Source: Streptococcus massiliensis DSM 18628
GTDB taxonomy: Bacteria; Bacillota; Bacilli; Lactobacillales; Streptococcaceae
NCBI RefSeq assembly: GCF_000380065.1
Contig: NZ_KB904387.1
Span: 31,476-95,475 of the forward strand
DNA length: 64,000 bases
Direction of reading: 5' to 3'
Shown here piece by piece: positions 8,876 through 16,029 of this stretch. Under the pieces are notes generated by a model, which was given only the letters and a program-made list of their open reading frames with translations, was not told the DNA's origin and did no database searches. Positions within the stretch are counted from its first letter, which is position 1; every line of letters begins with the position of its first letter. Position numbers and translations under genes: made by a program.

Positions 8876-9130
8876 CTTTGCTCGGACTGATAAGTCCTCG
8901 CAAAGAACCTCCTTTATGCAACATCATTTTAGAGATGTTGTTGTATTTTCTAGGTAGGAAAAGACTTTGCTCAAACCTAGTGGTTTTCGCAAAATTCTAC
9001 TTAGAAAGAGAAAATCTTTGCTCGGACTATAAGTCCTCGCAAAGCACCTTCTTCGTTCAACATTATTCTAGAGAAGTTGTCGGAGTTTAAACATTCTAGG
9101 AGAAAAAACCTTTGCTCAAACCTGGAGGTT
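8876..9130 (+). repeat. Tandemly duplicated hairpin unit in the metK leader
   Basis: Two ~130-140 bp units, each with hairpin type A, a CAAC...GTTG hairpin, then hairpin type B. Type A is at 8876-8905 and 9016-9044 (outer stem CTTTGC/GCAAAG, TC/TC internal loop, inner stem GGACT/AGTCC). Type B is at 8965-8994 and about 9110-9130 (same outer stem and TC/TC loop, inner stem AAACC/GGTTT); the last copy has lost its right outer arm. The CAAC hairpins are at 8919-8940 and 9058-9079. Confidence 0.8.
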
Positions 9131-9153
9131 CTTTGTAACTTTTTAACTTTCTA

Positions 9154-9259
9154 AGCAAGATGGCTGTTTCCTAGCTCATCTTGCTACGACAATTACTATA
9201 GTAATTGTCTAAGAAACTTACTGAGAAAAAATTAAAATAAGATCGATTTTGATTTTTTC
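9154..9259 (+). other. Three further strong hairpins before the metK ribosome site
   Basis: (a) 9154-9185: AGCAAGATG / CATCTTGCT with inner GCT/AGC. (b) 9188-9209: a perfect 22-nt palindrome, GACAATTAC arms. (c) 9225-9259: a 14-bp AT-rich stem with one G-T pair and a 7-nt loop, flanked by TTAC/GTAA. Hairpin c uses the same ATTTTTTC strand that could pair with 8821-8828, so the two folds are alternatives. Confidence 0.75.
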
Positions 9260-9294
9260 TGGCGTAACAAATTCATTAAAAGGGGGACATGGAT

Positions 9295-10482
9295 ATGTCT
9301 GAAAGGAAACTATTTACATCAGAGTCCGTATCAGAAGGGCATCCAGACAAGATTGCAGACCAAATTTCGGATGCGATTTTGGATGCAATTTTGGCGAAAG
9401 ACCCAGAGGCGCATGTAGCGGCAGAAACGGCTGTTTATACGGGCTCGGTACACATTTTTGGTGAAATATCGACGACGGCTTACGTTGACATCAACCGAGT
9501 GGTGCGCGATACGATTGCTGAGATTGGCTACACAGATACGGCTTATGGCTTCTGTGCGGAAACGGTCGGCGTTCATCCGTCCTTGGTTGAGCAGTCGCCA
9601 GATATTGCCCAAGGGGTCAATGAAGCCTTGGAAGTACGTGGCAATAGCGACCAAGACCCGCTCGATTTGATTGGTGCGGGGGATCAAGGGCTCATGTTTG
9701 GCTTTGCGATTGATGAGACCGAGGAGCTCATGCCTTTGCCGATTTCGCTCAGTCACAGGCTGGTGCGTCGCTTGGCAGAATTGCGGAAAACAAAGAAGCT
9801 GTCCTACCTGCGTCCAGATGCTAAGTCGCAAGTGACGGTCGAATACGACGAAAACGACCGTCCAGTGCGCGTGGATACAGTGGTCATTTCCACCCAGCAC
9901 GACCCAGATGTGACCAATGAGCAGCTGCACCAAGACATCATTGACAAGGTGATTAAGGTTATCATTCCAGCGGAATACTTGGATGAGGAGACCAAATTTT
10001 TCATCAATCCGACGGGGCGTTTTGTCATCGGTGGGCCGCAAGGCGATTCTGGCTTGACTGGCCGCAAGATTATCGTAGACACTTACGGTGGCTATGCGCG
10101 TCACGGTGGGGGAGCCTTTTCTGGTAAGGATGCGACCAAGGTTGACCGTTCGGCTTCCTATGCAGCGCGCTATATCGCTAAAAACATCGTAGCAGCAGGT
10201 CTTGCCAAGAAAGCAGAAGTCCAGCTGGCTTATGCGATTGGAGTGGCGCATCCAGTCTCTGTGCGGATTGATACTTTCGGCACGGCTAAGGTGGCGGAAA
10301 GCCGTTTGGAAAAAACGGTACGACAAATCTTTGACCTGCGCCCAGCAGGCATTATCCAAATGCTGGATTTGAAGCGTCCAATTTACCGACAAACCGCGGC
10401 TTATGGACATATGGGACGAACGGACATTGACCTGCCTTGGGAAAAATTAGACAAGGTAGAAGAATTGAAAAAAGTCTTATAA
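9295..10482 (+). CDS. metK: S-adenosylmethionine synthetase
   Basis: Makes S-adenosylmethionine from methionine and ATP. The 395-residue protein has the family signatures [12 protein letters not shown] and GGGAFSGKD, plus the N-terminal [10 protein letters not shown]. Two ATGs lie 6 bases apart (9289, 9295): the GGGGG ribosome site at 9282-9286 is only 2 bases from the first and 8 from the second, so 9295 (giving MSERKLF) is chosen. It is preceded by the long leader described above, which fits SAM feedback. A 171-bp repeat follows and probably ends transcription. Confidence 0.97.
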   Translation: MSERKLFTSESVSEGHPDKIADQISDAILDAILAKDPEAHVAAETAVYTGSVHIFGEISTTAYVDINRVVRDTIAEIGYTDTAYGFCAETVGVHPSLVEQSPDIAQGVNEALEVRGNSDQDPLDLIGAGDQGLMFGFAIDETEELMPLPISLSHRLVRRLAELRKTKKLSYLRPDAKSQVTVEYDENDRPVRVDTVVISTQHDPDVTNEQLHQDIIDKVIKVIIPAEYLDEETKFFINPTGRFVIGGPQGDSGLTGRKIIVDTYGGYARHGGGAFSGKDATKVDRSASYAARYIAKNIVAAGLAKKAEVQLAYAIGVAHPVSVRIDTFGTAKVAESRLEKTVRQIFDLRPAGIIQMLDLKRPIYRQTAAYGHMGRTDIDLPWEKLDKVEELKKVL

Positions 10483-10494
10483 TGACGTAAAAAA

Positions 10495-10665
10495 GGGAGT
10501 GGGACAGAACTACTTCCTGTAAAGGAATAGTTCGTCGTCCCACCCCCGCGATGCCTATTAGACTTGTACGGAGCCTATAATGGCGAACGTAGAAGCCAAG
10601 AGGCTACCGCGTCTTGCAGATAATCCAAATTAATTTTAGAGGCTGAGAACTATTGTCCCAGCCTC
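10495..10665. repeat. 171-bp dispersed repeat, copy 1
   Basis: Same length and roughly 90% identical to 33654-33824. Begins with GGGAGTGGGACAGAAC and ends with a GAGGCTG...CAGCCTC hairpin. Contains a long stem (GTGGGAC ... GTCCCAC, 10499-10542), a small GCC/GGC hairpin and an AGCC/GGCT hairpin. It separates metK from the convergent DegV gene and likely terminates both. The ends are imperfect inverted repeats of each other (both contain TGGGACA), as in a MITE. Confidence 0.8.
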
Positions 10666-10670
10666 TTTCT
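10639..10670 (+). terminator. Terminator formed by the right end of the repeat
   Basis: GAGGCTG / CAGCCTC stem with a 13-nt loop, followed by TTTCT. The stop codon of the DegV gene starts one base later (10671-10673). Confidence 0.6.
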
Positions 10671-11513
10671 TTATGAAATTTCATATCCAATCAAAAGCCC
10701 ACCTTCTTCAGCATAGAAACTGCATAGACCAGAAGTTGGTAATTCTTCAATAGCTGCTTGAGGGTAGTCTGCTCGAATGAGTTGGCTCAACTCTTGACAG
10801 AATTTATCATTATGACGATGTGCCATGACAATTTTTCCACCAGCATAACCAGCTTTTTTCATTTCGTCATAAGTGGCAAAGAGTGATTTTTTATACCCAC
10901 GAGCCTTTTGCAGTAATTCTAAAGTTCCTTCGCGACTTGCTTCGCCAACCATGCGGATATTGAGTAGCCCGACTACAGCTCCGATCAGTTTACTGAGGCG
11001 ACCATTTTTTACTAAGTTGTCAACTTTAGCAAGGACAAAAATTAACTTAGTCTTTTTTTGGTAGTCGGTTATCTTTGTTACAACCTGATCAAAAGTTAAT
11101 TCTTGGTTAATCAATTCTCCTAATTTAGTCATAAGTAGGTCAATTTCGCCGCCAGCTGATAGACTATCAATCACATGGATATTAACATTAGGATGTTCTT
11201 CTTGGTATAATTGTTTAGCAACTTGAGCACTATTTTGACTGCCAGATAATGTCCCTGTAATGGTGATGATAATAATATTATCTGCTCCGTCAAAGGCTTT
11301 TATATAGTCATCTGGACTAGGACAGGCTGACTTTGAAGCGGTTGAAGTAGTGTACATTTTATCCATCATTTTGTCAATGTCTAAAGTCAGATCATCAACG
11401 AAAATCTCTTGCCCTACCTGAATGGTGAGGGGGACACGTTCAAATTTCCCTTTTGAAGTCAAGTCTAGTGTTTTTAAATCGCAGCCGGAATCAGCTACAA
11501 GTTTCCAAGTCAT
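10671..11513 (-). CDS. DegV family fatty acid-binding protein
   Basis: A 280-residue DegV/FakB-type protein. Such proteins hold a fatty acid for phosphorylation by the FakA kinase. Seen here are the N-terminal DSGCDL motif, the TSTASKSACPSPDDY segment and the ITITGTLSGSQNSA loop, with the C-terminal lobe containing MAHRHND. fakA is not in the window, and streptococci usually carry several DegV paralogues, so the bound lipid is not predictable. AGGAGAAG precedes the start. The promoter (11571-11576) and a 5'-UTR hairpin are listed separately. Confidence 0.88.
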   Translation of the reverse strand: MTWKLVADSGCDLKTLDLTSKGKFERVPLTIQVGQEIFVDDLTLDIDKMMDKMYTTSTASKSACPSPDDYIKAFDGADNIIIITITGTLSGSQNSAQVAKQLYQEEHPNVNIHVIDSLSAGGEIDLLMTKLGELINQELTFDQVVTKITDYQKKTKLIFVLAKVDNLVKNGRLSKLIGAVVGLLNIRMVGEASREGTLELLQKARGYKKSLFATYDEMKKAGYAGGKIVMAHRHNDKFCQELSQLIRADYPQAAIEELPTSGLCSFYAEEGGLLIGYEIS

Positions 11514-11540
11514 GGGCTTCTCCTATTAAGTCAATTTTTA

Positions 11541-11576
11541 GACAAATGTTTAAAATTTGTCGTTAGCGCTATTATA
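11541..11576 (-). promoter_or_regulatory. Promoter and 5'-UTR inverted repeat of the DegV gene
   Basis: Minus-strand extended -10 TGA-TATAAT (hexamer 11571-11576). About 3 nt past the predicted start lies the inverted repeat GACAAAT-7-ATTTGTC (11541-11561), which could be an operator or an mRNA hairpin. Confidence 0.5.
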
Positions 11577-11629
11577 TCATGAAATAGTTAAAATAGATAC
11601 TTAAAATATTAATTGAATTATAAATAACT

Positions 11630-11684
11630 CTGTCAAGTTTTTTTCTTGACAGCTATTGACAAGGAGTGAAATTCGTGATAAACT
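11630..11684 (+). promoter_or_regulatory. rpsP promoter with upstream inverted repeat
   Basis: -35 TTGACA (11656-11661), 17-bp spacer, extended -10 TGA-TAAACT (11679-11684). A second TTGACA (11646-11651) lies inside a perfect inverted repeat CTGTCAAG-7-CTTGACAG (11630-11652) just upstream. Confidence 0.65.
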
Positions 11685-11745
11685 GTTAAAGGTAAATGGA
11701 TAGAAGTTCTATTCATAAATAAAAAAGAAAAGAGATATTGCAAAA

Positions 11746-12018
11746 ATGGCAGTAAAAATCCGTTTAACTCGTATGGGTTCTAAGAAAAAACCTTTCTACC
11801 GTATCAACGTTGCTGACTCACGTGCGCCACGTGACGGACGTTTCATCGAAACTGTTGGAACTTACAACCCACTTGTAGCTGAAAACCAAGTGACTTTGAA
11901 AGAAGACCGCATTCTTGAGTGGTTGGGTAACGGTGCGCAACCGTCTGACACTGTTCGTAACATTCTTTCAAAAGCTGGAGTTATGAAGAAATTCCACGAT
12001 TCAAAATACTCAAAATAA
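11746..12018 (+). CDS. rpsP: 30S ribosomal protein S16
   Basis: A 90-residue basic protein beginning [20 protein letters not shown], the diagnostic S16 N-terminus, followed by [12 protein letters not shown]. Binds 16S rRNA early in 30S assembly. Base composition and codon choice are those of a highly expressed gene. It shares a transcript with khpA, 11 bp downstream, a common arrangement in Firmicutes. Confidence 0.97.
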   Translation: MAVKIRLTRMGSKKKPFYRINVADSRAPRDGRFIETVGTYNPLVAENQVTLKEDRILEWLGNGAQPSDTVRNILSKAGVMKKFHDSKYSK

Positions 12019-12029
12019 GAGGTTGACTG

Positions 12030-12269
12030 ATGGACACGATTGAAAATCTTATTATTGCAATAGTGAAACCTTTGATTTCACAGCCAGATGCCTTGACAAT
12101 CAAGATTGAGGATACCCCTGAGTTTATGGAGTATCATTTGGATCTTGACCCGGATGATGTTGGGCGCGTAATTGGTCGGAAAGGTCGCACCATTTCTGCG
12201 ATAAGAACGATTGTTTACTCGGTCCCAACCGAAGATAAAAAAGTCAGAATTGTGATTGATGAAAAGTAG
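12030..12269 (+). CDS. khpA: KH domain RNA-binding protein KhpA
   Basis: A 79-residue single KH domain with the RNA-binding loop [13 protein letters not shown]. In pneumococcus KhpA pairs with KhpB and affects cell size and division; that is family knowledge. The gene follows rpsP on the same transcript with a GAGG ribosome site. Confidence 0.93.
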   Translation: MDTIENLIIAIVKPLISQPDALTIKIEDTPEFMEYHLDLDPDDVGRVIGRKGRTISAIRTIVYSVPTEDKKVRIVIDEK

Positions 12270-12306
12270 TGGGAGACCACTGCTTTTTGTTTTGAAAGGA
12301 GGAAAG

Positions 12307-12863
12307 ATGAAATTTTATCAAGATCTTATCCTAAAAGACGGGCAAACTTGCCTGCATAGAAATGCCAGAGCGAGCGACGCGGAAGCTCTCTTTGAGCATT
12401 TTGTTTTGACCCATGAGCAAACAGACAATATGATTACTTATTCAGATGAGAAAGATTTTGGTTTGAAAAAAGAAGTGCAGTCCTTGCAGAAGATAGCACC
12501 GATAAAATCATACTTTGCGCCATTCTTGACGAGCGGATTGTGGGGGCGGCAAGCCTGACCCGACCGGCTAAGAAAGGTAAGCTAAAGCACCGTGCTATTT
12601 TTGCCATTGCCCTTGACCGCAAAGTGTGGGGCAAGGGTCTCGGACGAACTTTGACAGAAGTCTGTATCAACTGCGCCAAAGAAGCGGCTTATCTTCAGCT
12701 AGAATTGGAAGTGGTGGCTAGCAATCAAGCAGCGCTTGCCTTATACAAATCAGTCGGCTTTGTTGAATACGGCAGAAATCCCAAAGCCTTTCTCACCCGC
12801 AAGGGAAATTACCAAGAAACCCTCCTCATGCGTCTAGAGTTAGACAGCTACGCTGCTAAATAA
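12307..12863 (+). pseudogene. GNAT acetyltransferase, interrupted by a frameshift
   Basis: ATG 12307 follows a perfect AAGGAGG. The first ~56 codons encode an acetyltransferase N-terminus (NARASDAEALFEHF), then the frame diverges near 12475. A second frame continues with SAVLAEDSTDKIILCAILDERIVGAAS and the conserved CoA-binding part (DRKVWGKGLGRTL, NQAALALYKSVGF) to the stop at 12863. Removing two bases from GAAGTGCAGTC (around 12475) or adding one restores a single ~185-codon gene. Read as is, the product is a truncated 83-residue peptide. It may be a real loss, a sequencing error, or less likely programmed frameshifting. Confidence 0.75.
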
Positions 12864-12892
12864 AAAATCCATTTCAGATGAAATGGATTTTA
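12864..12892. terminator. Bidirectional terminator
   Basis: 13-bp stem AAAATCCATTTCA / TGAAATGGATTTT with a 2-nt loop as written (a base pair or two must open), with A and T tracts on both sides. It serves the acetyltransferase gene and the convergent glutathione peroxidase gene. Confidence 0.75.
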
Positions 12893-12896
12893 TGTT

Positions 12897-13370
12897 TTAG
12901 AGGAGGGCTTGAATATCTTTTTCGATTTCTTCTGGAGCAGTGGTCGGAGCGTAGCGCTTGATGACTTTGCCTTCACGGTCTACCAGAAACTTAGTAAAAT
13001 TCCACTTGATTTTACTGGAGAGTAAGCCTGCCTTTTGCTCCTTGAGCCATTGGTAAATAGGAGCCGTATCTGAGCCATTGACATCAACCTTTGCAAAACG
13101 CGGGAAGCTAGTTTGGTAATGAAGGCTGCAGAAAGAATTGATTTCATCAGCCGTGCCAGGCGCCTGCTCTTTAAATTGATTACAAGGAAAATCAAGAATT
13201 TCCAACCCTTGTGCTTGATAGTGCTCATAAAGATTTTGTAGTCCCTCATATTGTGGCGTCAGCCCGCAGCCAGTAGCTGTATTAACAATGAGTAGCACTT
13301 TGCCTTGATAGGGCGCAAGAGTGGTTTCTGTTCCGTCTTGCTGGGTAATAGGGATTTTGTAAAGTGACAT
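12897..13370 (-). CDS. Glutathione peroxidase family thiol peroxidase
   Basis: A 157-residue Cys-type glutathione peroxidase that reduces peroxides, probably with thioredoxin or glutathione. The active site is TATGCGLTPQYEGLQ with Cys in place of selenocysteine; the FPCNQF motif and WNFTKF supply the conserved Gln and Trp. The start is ATG at 13370 (MSLYKIP); the longer frame upstream overlaps the neighbouring gene and lacks a ribosome site. It lies 73 bp downstream of the Har-like flavoprotein gene on the same strand, probably one operon for oxidant defence. Confidence 0.9.
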   Translation of the reverse strand: MSLYKIPITQQDGTETTLAPYQGKVLLIVNTATGCGLTPQYEGLQNLYEHYQAQGLEILDFPCNQFKEQAPGTADEINSFCSLHYQTSFPRFAKVDVNGSDTAPIYQWLKEQKAGLLSSKIKWNFTKFLVDREGKVIKRYAPTTAPEEIEKDIQALL

Positions 13371-13443
13371 GGTCTTACCTGCTTTCATGTGATAATAAAG
13401 CAATTTTACCATAAAAGGAACCCAAGTAGGTTCCTTAAAGTCC

Positions 13444-14757
13444 TTAAATTGCAAACAAGTCGTTCAAGTTCTCAGCCAAGGTTGGGTGAGTGAAGATTTG
13501 TTTTGTGAAATAGGTGTATGAAATCTTGTTGTCCATGGCAAGAGTGATAAGGTTGATGATTTCTTCGGCACCTTGAGAGAAGATGGTCGCACCGAGGATT
13601 TCCTTTGTTTCCGTATTGACAATGGCTTTAAAGGCACCCCGCAAATCAGCATTAACATGTCCGCGAGGCATACCAGCGACTGGCATTTCTTTTGCTGCAT
13701 AGGGCAGACCTTGTTCTTTTGCTTCTTTTTCAGTCAAGCCGATCTGAGCAAGGGGTGGATTAAGAAACATCGTAGTCGGAACATTTTTGCGTTCTTTGAG
13801 CGTATAGCTACCGTCACCTGCCAATTGGCTATAGAGAATGCGGAAATCGTCTAGTGAGATGTAGGTGAATTGAAGTCCGCCATTGACATCACCTGCCGCA
13901 TAGACACCAGAAACAGTTGTTTCGAGGCAGTCGTTGACCTTGATAGCACCACGTTCGGTTAGTTCGATATCTGTGTTTTCAAGATAAAGAGGCTCAACAT
14001 TTGGTTTGCGTCCAGTCGCATACATGAGAGCATCAAAACGGTAAGTCTCATTTTCTGCAATCAAGACGACTTCATCACCTTCGTTTTTGATTTCTTTGGT
14101 GCGGATGTTTTGTAGTAATGTTACACCATCTTCTTCTAAATATTGTTTGGCAAGAGCAGCGATAGAAGGTTCAACACGTGGTAAGAAAATGTCGCTGGCA
14201 TCTAAGACTGTCACTTGACTACCTAATTTATTAAAGATGCCAGCAAATTCCAGTCCGATATTTCCACCGCCAAGAATTCCCAAGCGTTTAGGTGCTTGCT
14301 CAAGGAATTGAATACCTGTTGAGTCATATACATGCTTGGTTGTTGTGATGCCAGGGATTGGTAAGATATTAGAGACAGCACCAGTATTGATGACGATTGT
14401 CTCAGCGGTTAGTTCTTGGTGTTCACCATTAGCAGTGGCTTCGATGACTTTGTTTGATAGGAATTTTGCTTCAGCGTCAATCACGTCAACATGAGCAGAA
14501 ACCCCAGCGTAGTTTTTGGCGTTAAGACGCGTAATAACGGCTGTCTTTTCAGCCATGGCTTGATCGAAAGTTAGATTTTTTTCGGCTGCGACATAAAGGG
14601 TTTTAGTTGGAATACAAGCGATATTGATGCAAGTTCCACCATACATAGCTTTGCTGCGCTCAATCAGAGCAACTTTTTTACCAGCAGCGGCCATTTTAGC
14701 AGCCAAAGTTTTTCCAGCTTTACCAAAGCCGATTACAATTAAATCATAGGTTAACAT
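13444..14757 (-). CDS. FAD-dependent disulfide reductase, Har/RclA-like
   Basis: A 437-residue group I flavoprotein disulfide reductase: FAD-binding GFGKAGKTLA near residue 10, redox disulfide GGTCINIACIPTK, NAD(P)H-binding GILGGGNIGLEFA, second FAD segment YAAGDVNGG, and the C-terminal dimer-interface segment FTHPTLAENLNDLF. The sequence closely resembles, from memory, the pneumococcal hypothiocyanous acid reductase Har, which protects against lactoperoxidase products. Other disulfide substrates cannot be excluded. It has its own extended -10 promoter and is followed by the peroxidase gene. Confidence 0.88.
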   Translation of the reverse strand: MLTYDLIVIGFGKAGKTLAAKMAAAGKKVALIERSKAMYGGTCINIACIPTKTLYVAAEKNLTFDQAMAEKTAVITRLNAKNYAGVSAHVDVIDAEAKFLSNKVIEATANGEHQELTAETIVINTGAVSNILPIPGITTTKHVYDSTGIQFLEQAPKRLGILGGGNIGLEFAGIFNKLGSQVTVLDASDIFLPRVEPSIAALAKQYLEEDGVTLLQNIRTKEIKNEGDEVVLIAENETYRFDALMYATGRKPNVEPLYLENTDIELTERGAIKVNDCLETTVSGVYAAGDVNGGLQFTYISLDDFRILYSQLAGDGSYTLKERKNVPTTMFLNPPLAQIGLTEKEAKEQGLPYAAKEMPVAGMPRGHVNADLRGAFKAIVNTETKEILGATIFSQGAEEIINLITLAMDNKISYTYFTKQIFTHPTLAENLNDLFAI

Positions 14758-14783
14758 TCTAATACTTCCTCCATTCGAATTCT

Positions 14784-14792
14784 ATTTTATCA
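14784..14792 (-). promoter_or_regulatory. Extended -10 promoter of the Har-like gene
   Basis: Minus-strand TGA-TAAAAT, about 27 bases before the start, with GGAGGAAG as the ribosome site. Confidence 0.55.
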
Positions 14793-14877
14793 TAGGCTTT
14801 ATTTTTTTGCTTAATTCTGCTACGGAAATTTATTTTCTTGTTTTCAGAAAATATTAATTAATTTTCAAGCAAATATT

Positions 14878-14906
14878 TTGCACACCTTGTCTAAAAATGC
14901 TATCCT
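14878..14906 (+). promoter_or_regulatory. Promoter of the DUF1304 gene
   Basis: -35 TTGCAC (14878-14883), 17-bp spacer, extended -10 TGC-TATCCT (14901-14906). Confidence 0.55.
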
Positions 14907-14937
14907 ATGTTTATCGAAAATAGAAATGGAGATAGTT

Positions 14938-15294
14938 ATGTCAATTATCACATTAGTTTTAGGAAGTTTAGTTGCTTTGGAATTTTTCTATATCATGTAT
15001 TTGGAAACTTTCGCAACAACTTCAGCTGCAACGGCGCGTGTTTTCAATATGACTAAGGAAGAGTTGGAACGCCTAAGTGTCAATACCCTTTTCAAAAATC
15101 AGGGCGTTTACAATGGTTTAATTGGAGTCCTGCTTTTAATTGCCCTTTTTGTAGTGCCAAGTCTAGTCTGGACGAGAATTTTGCTGAGCTACATCATCTT
15201 AGTAGCAGCTTATGGTGCAGCGACTTCTGATCCAAAAATCCTGCTCAAGCAAGGAGGGCTCGCAATTTTAACTTTAATCAGCTTATTGTTTTAA
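14938..15294 (+). CDS. DUF1304 family membrane protein
   Basis: A 118-residue protein with four hydrophobic segments and the family-typical FFYIMYLETF near the N-terminus. Function is not established. ATG 14938 is chosen because ATGGAGA lies just upstream; an ATG-less upstream extension to 14878 would overlap the promoter. A hairpin terminator follows at 15301-15325. It lies between the oxidant-defence genes and yjbR but has its own promoter. Confidence 0.82.
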   Translation: MSIITLVLGSLVALEFFYIMYLETFATTSAATARVFNMTKEELERLSVNTLFKNQGVYNGLIGVLLLIALFVVPSLVWTRILLSYIILVAAYGAATSDPKILLKQGGLAILTLISLLF

Positions 15295-15300
15295 TAATCT

Positions 15301-15325
15301 GCTCACTGAATAGTGGGCATTTTTA
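15301..15325 (+). terminator. Terminator after the DUF1304 gene
   Basis: GCTCACT / AGTGGGC stem (one T-G pair), 4-nt loop, then ATTTTTAT. The yjbR -10 box begins 12 bp downstream. Confidence 0.65.
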
Positions 15326-15333
15326 TAAATTAT

Positions 15334-15342
15334 TGCTACAAT
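15334..15342 (+). promoter_or_regulatory. Promoter of yjbR placing +1 at the start codon
   Basis: Extended -10 TGC-TACAAT (hexamer 15337-15342). Seven bases after the hexamer is 15349, the A of the ATG, and there is no Shine-Dalgarno sequence. Confidence 0.55.
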
Positions 15343-15348
15343 AGACCC

Positions 15349-16029
15349 ATGGAAAATTTATTTGAAAAATATCAGGCTGTGCCAGAAAAGTTATTAGCAT
15401 ACGGTTTTACGAAAGAAGTGGACATTTATGTCTATCAAACGACAATTATGGCTGGTGATTTTGAGCTATGCGTGCAAGTGAAAAATAATCGTGTGACTTA
15501 CCAGCTTTTTGATCTGGATACGGGTGATGAATATATTCAAGTGCATCAAGCTAGCATGATGGGAAAATTTGTTGGGCAAGTACGAGCAGCATGCACAGAG
15601 GTGCTTTTGGATATTCGAGAATCATGTTTTGAAGCGGCTGGTTTTCTTAATGAGCAAAGCCATCGTTTAGTGGATTATGTGGCGCAAACCTATCAAGGGC
15701 GGATGGAATATTTATGGAAAAATTCTTCCAAAAATCGGGCAAATCATACGGGAGTTTTTCGTCATCAACACAGTAAAAAATGGTATGGTCTGTTTATGAC
15801 CATTGATTGGTCAAAACTTAATCCTGCACGAACAGGAAAGGTTGAGGTGATCAATGTCAAGAGTGATCGTGTAGTGGACTTGGTCAAACAGTCAGGTATT
15901 TATCCAGCCTATCACATGAATAAAAAATACTGGCTTAGCTTGCCTTTGGACGGCGGTTTGGCAGATGAGCAAATTCAATCTTTGCTGGATCATGGTTTTC
16001 AACTTACGAAAAGTTCGTCAGATGAGTAA
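15349..16029 (+). CDS. MmcQ/YjbR family protein
   Basis: A 226-residue protein. The C-terminal ~100 residues resemble the MmcQ/YjbR fold (KKWYGLFMTIDWSKL, VVDLVKQSGIYPAYHMNKKYWLSLPLDG); the N-terminal half is a separate region seen in streptococcal members. The biochemical function is uncertain; the family is often called DNA-binding-like because of its cyclic fold. ATG 15349 coincides with the predicted transcription start, so the mRNA is probably leaderless. The 3' end overlaps the convergent MocR-like gene by 12 bp. Confidence 0.8.
   Translation: MENLFEKYQAVPEKLLAYGFTKEVDIYVYQTTIMAGDFELCVQVKNNRVTYQLFDLDTGDEYIQVHQASMMGKFVGQVRAACTEVLLDIRESCFEAAGFLNEQSHRLVDYVAQTYQGRMEYLWKNSSKNRANHTGVFRHQHSKKWYGLFMTIDWSKLNPARTGKVEVINVKSDRVVDLVKQSGIYPAYHMNKKYWLSLPLDGGLADEQIQSLLDHGFQLTKSSSDE

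Larger units (their letters stand above)
8794..9294 (+). promoter_or_regulatory. metK leader: putative split SMK (SAM-III) riboswitch
   Basis: The 5' end has AGTCCCGAAAAGG (8803-8815); the 3' end has TGGCGTAAC (9260-9268) and the metK ribosome site AGGGGGAC (9281-9288). GTCCC (8804-8808) is the exact complement of GGGAC (9284-9288), so it can mask the ribosome site. In the Enterococcus faecalis SMK box, as I remember it, the same places read UUCCC and GGGAA, with CCCGAAAGG and GUAAC flanking, so the pairing is kept while the bases differ. GAAGAAGT (8821-8828) can pair with ATTTTTTC (9252-9259). Between the halves lie about 430 nt of hairpins. In the family, SAM binding stabilises the masked form and turns off metK translation. 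Confidence 0.6.

Noticed and set aside
8878-9090. 70-codon plus-strand frame in the metK leader
   Set aside because: It runs through the duplicated hairpins and is explained by the repeats; no ribosome site at its start and the sequence is not protein-like.
8876-9130. CRISPR array or T-box leader
   Set aside because: The repeats are self-complementary hairpins with unequal spacers and are only two units; no T-box sequence or specifier-antiterminator arrangement is visible, and metK is not a T-box gene here.
9331-10410. Long 359-codon open frame on the minus strand inside metK
   Set aside because: It is the antisense shadow of a highly conserved gene with strong codon bias; no ribosome site, no recognisable domain.
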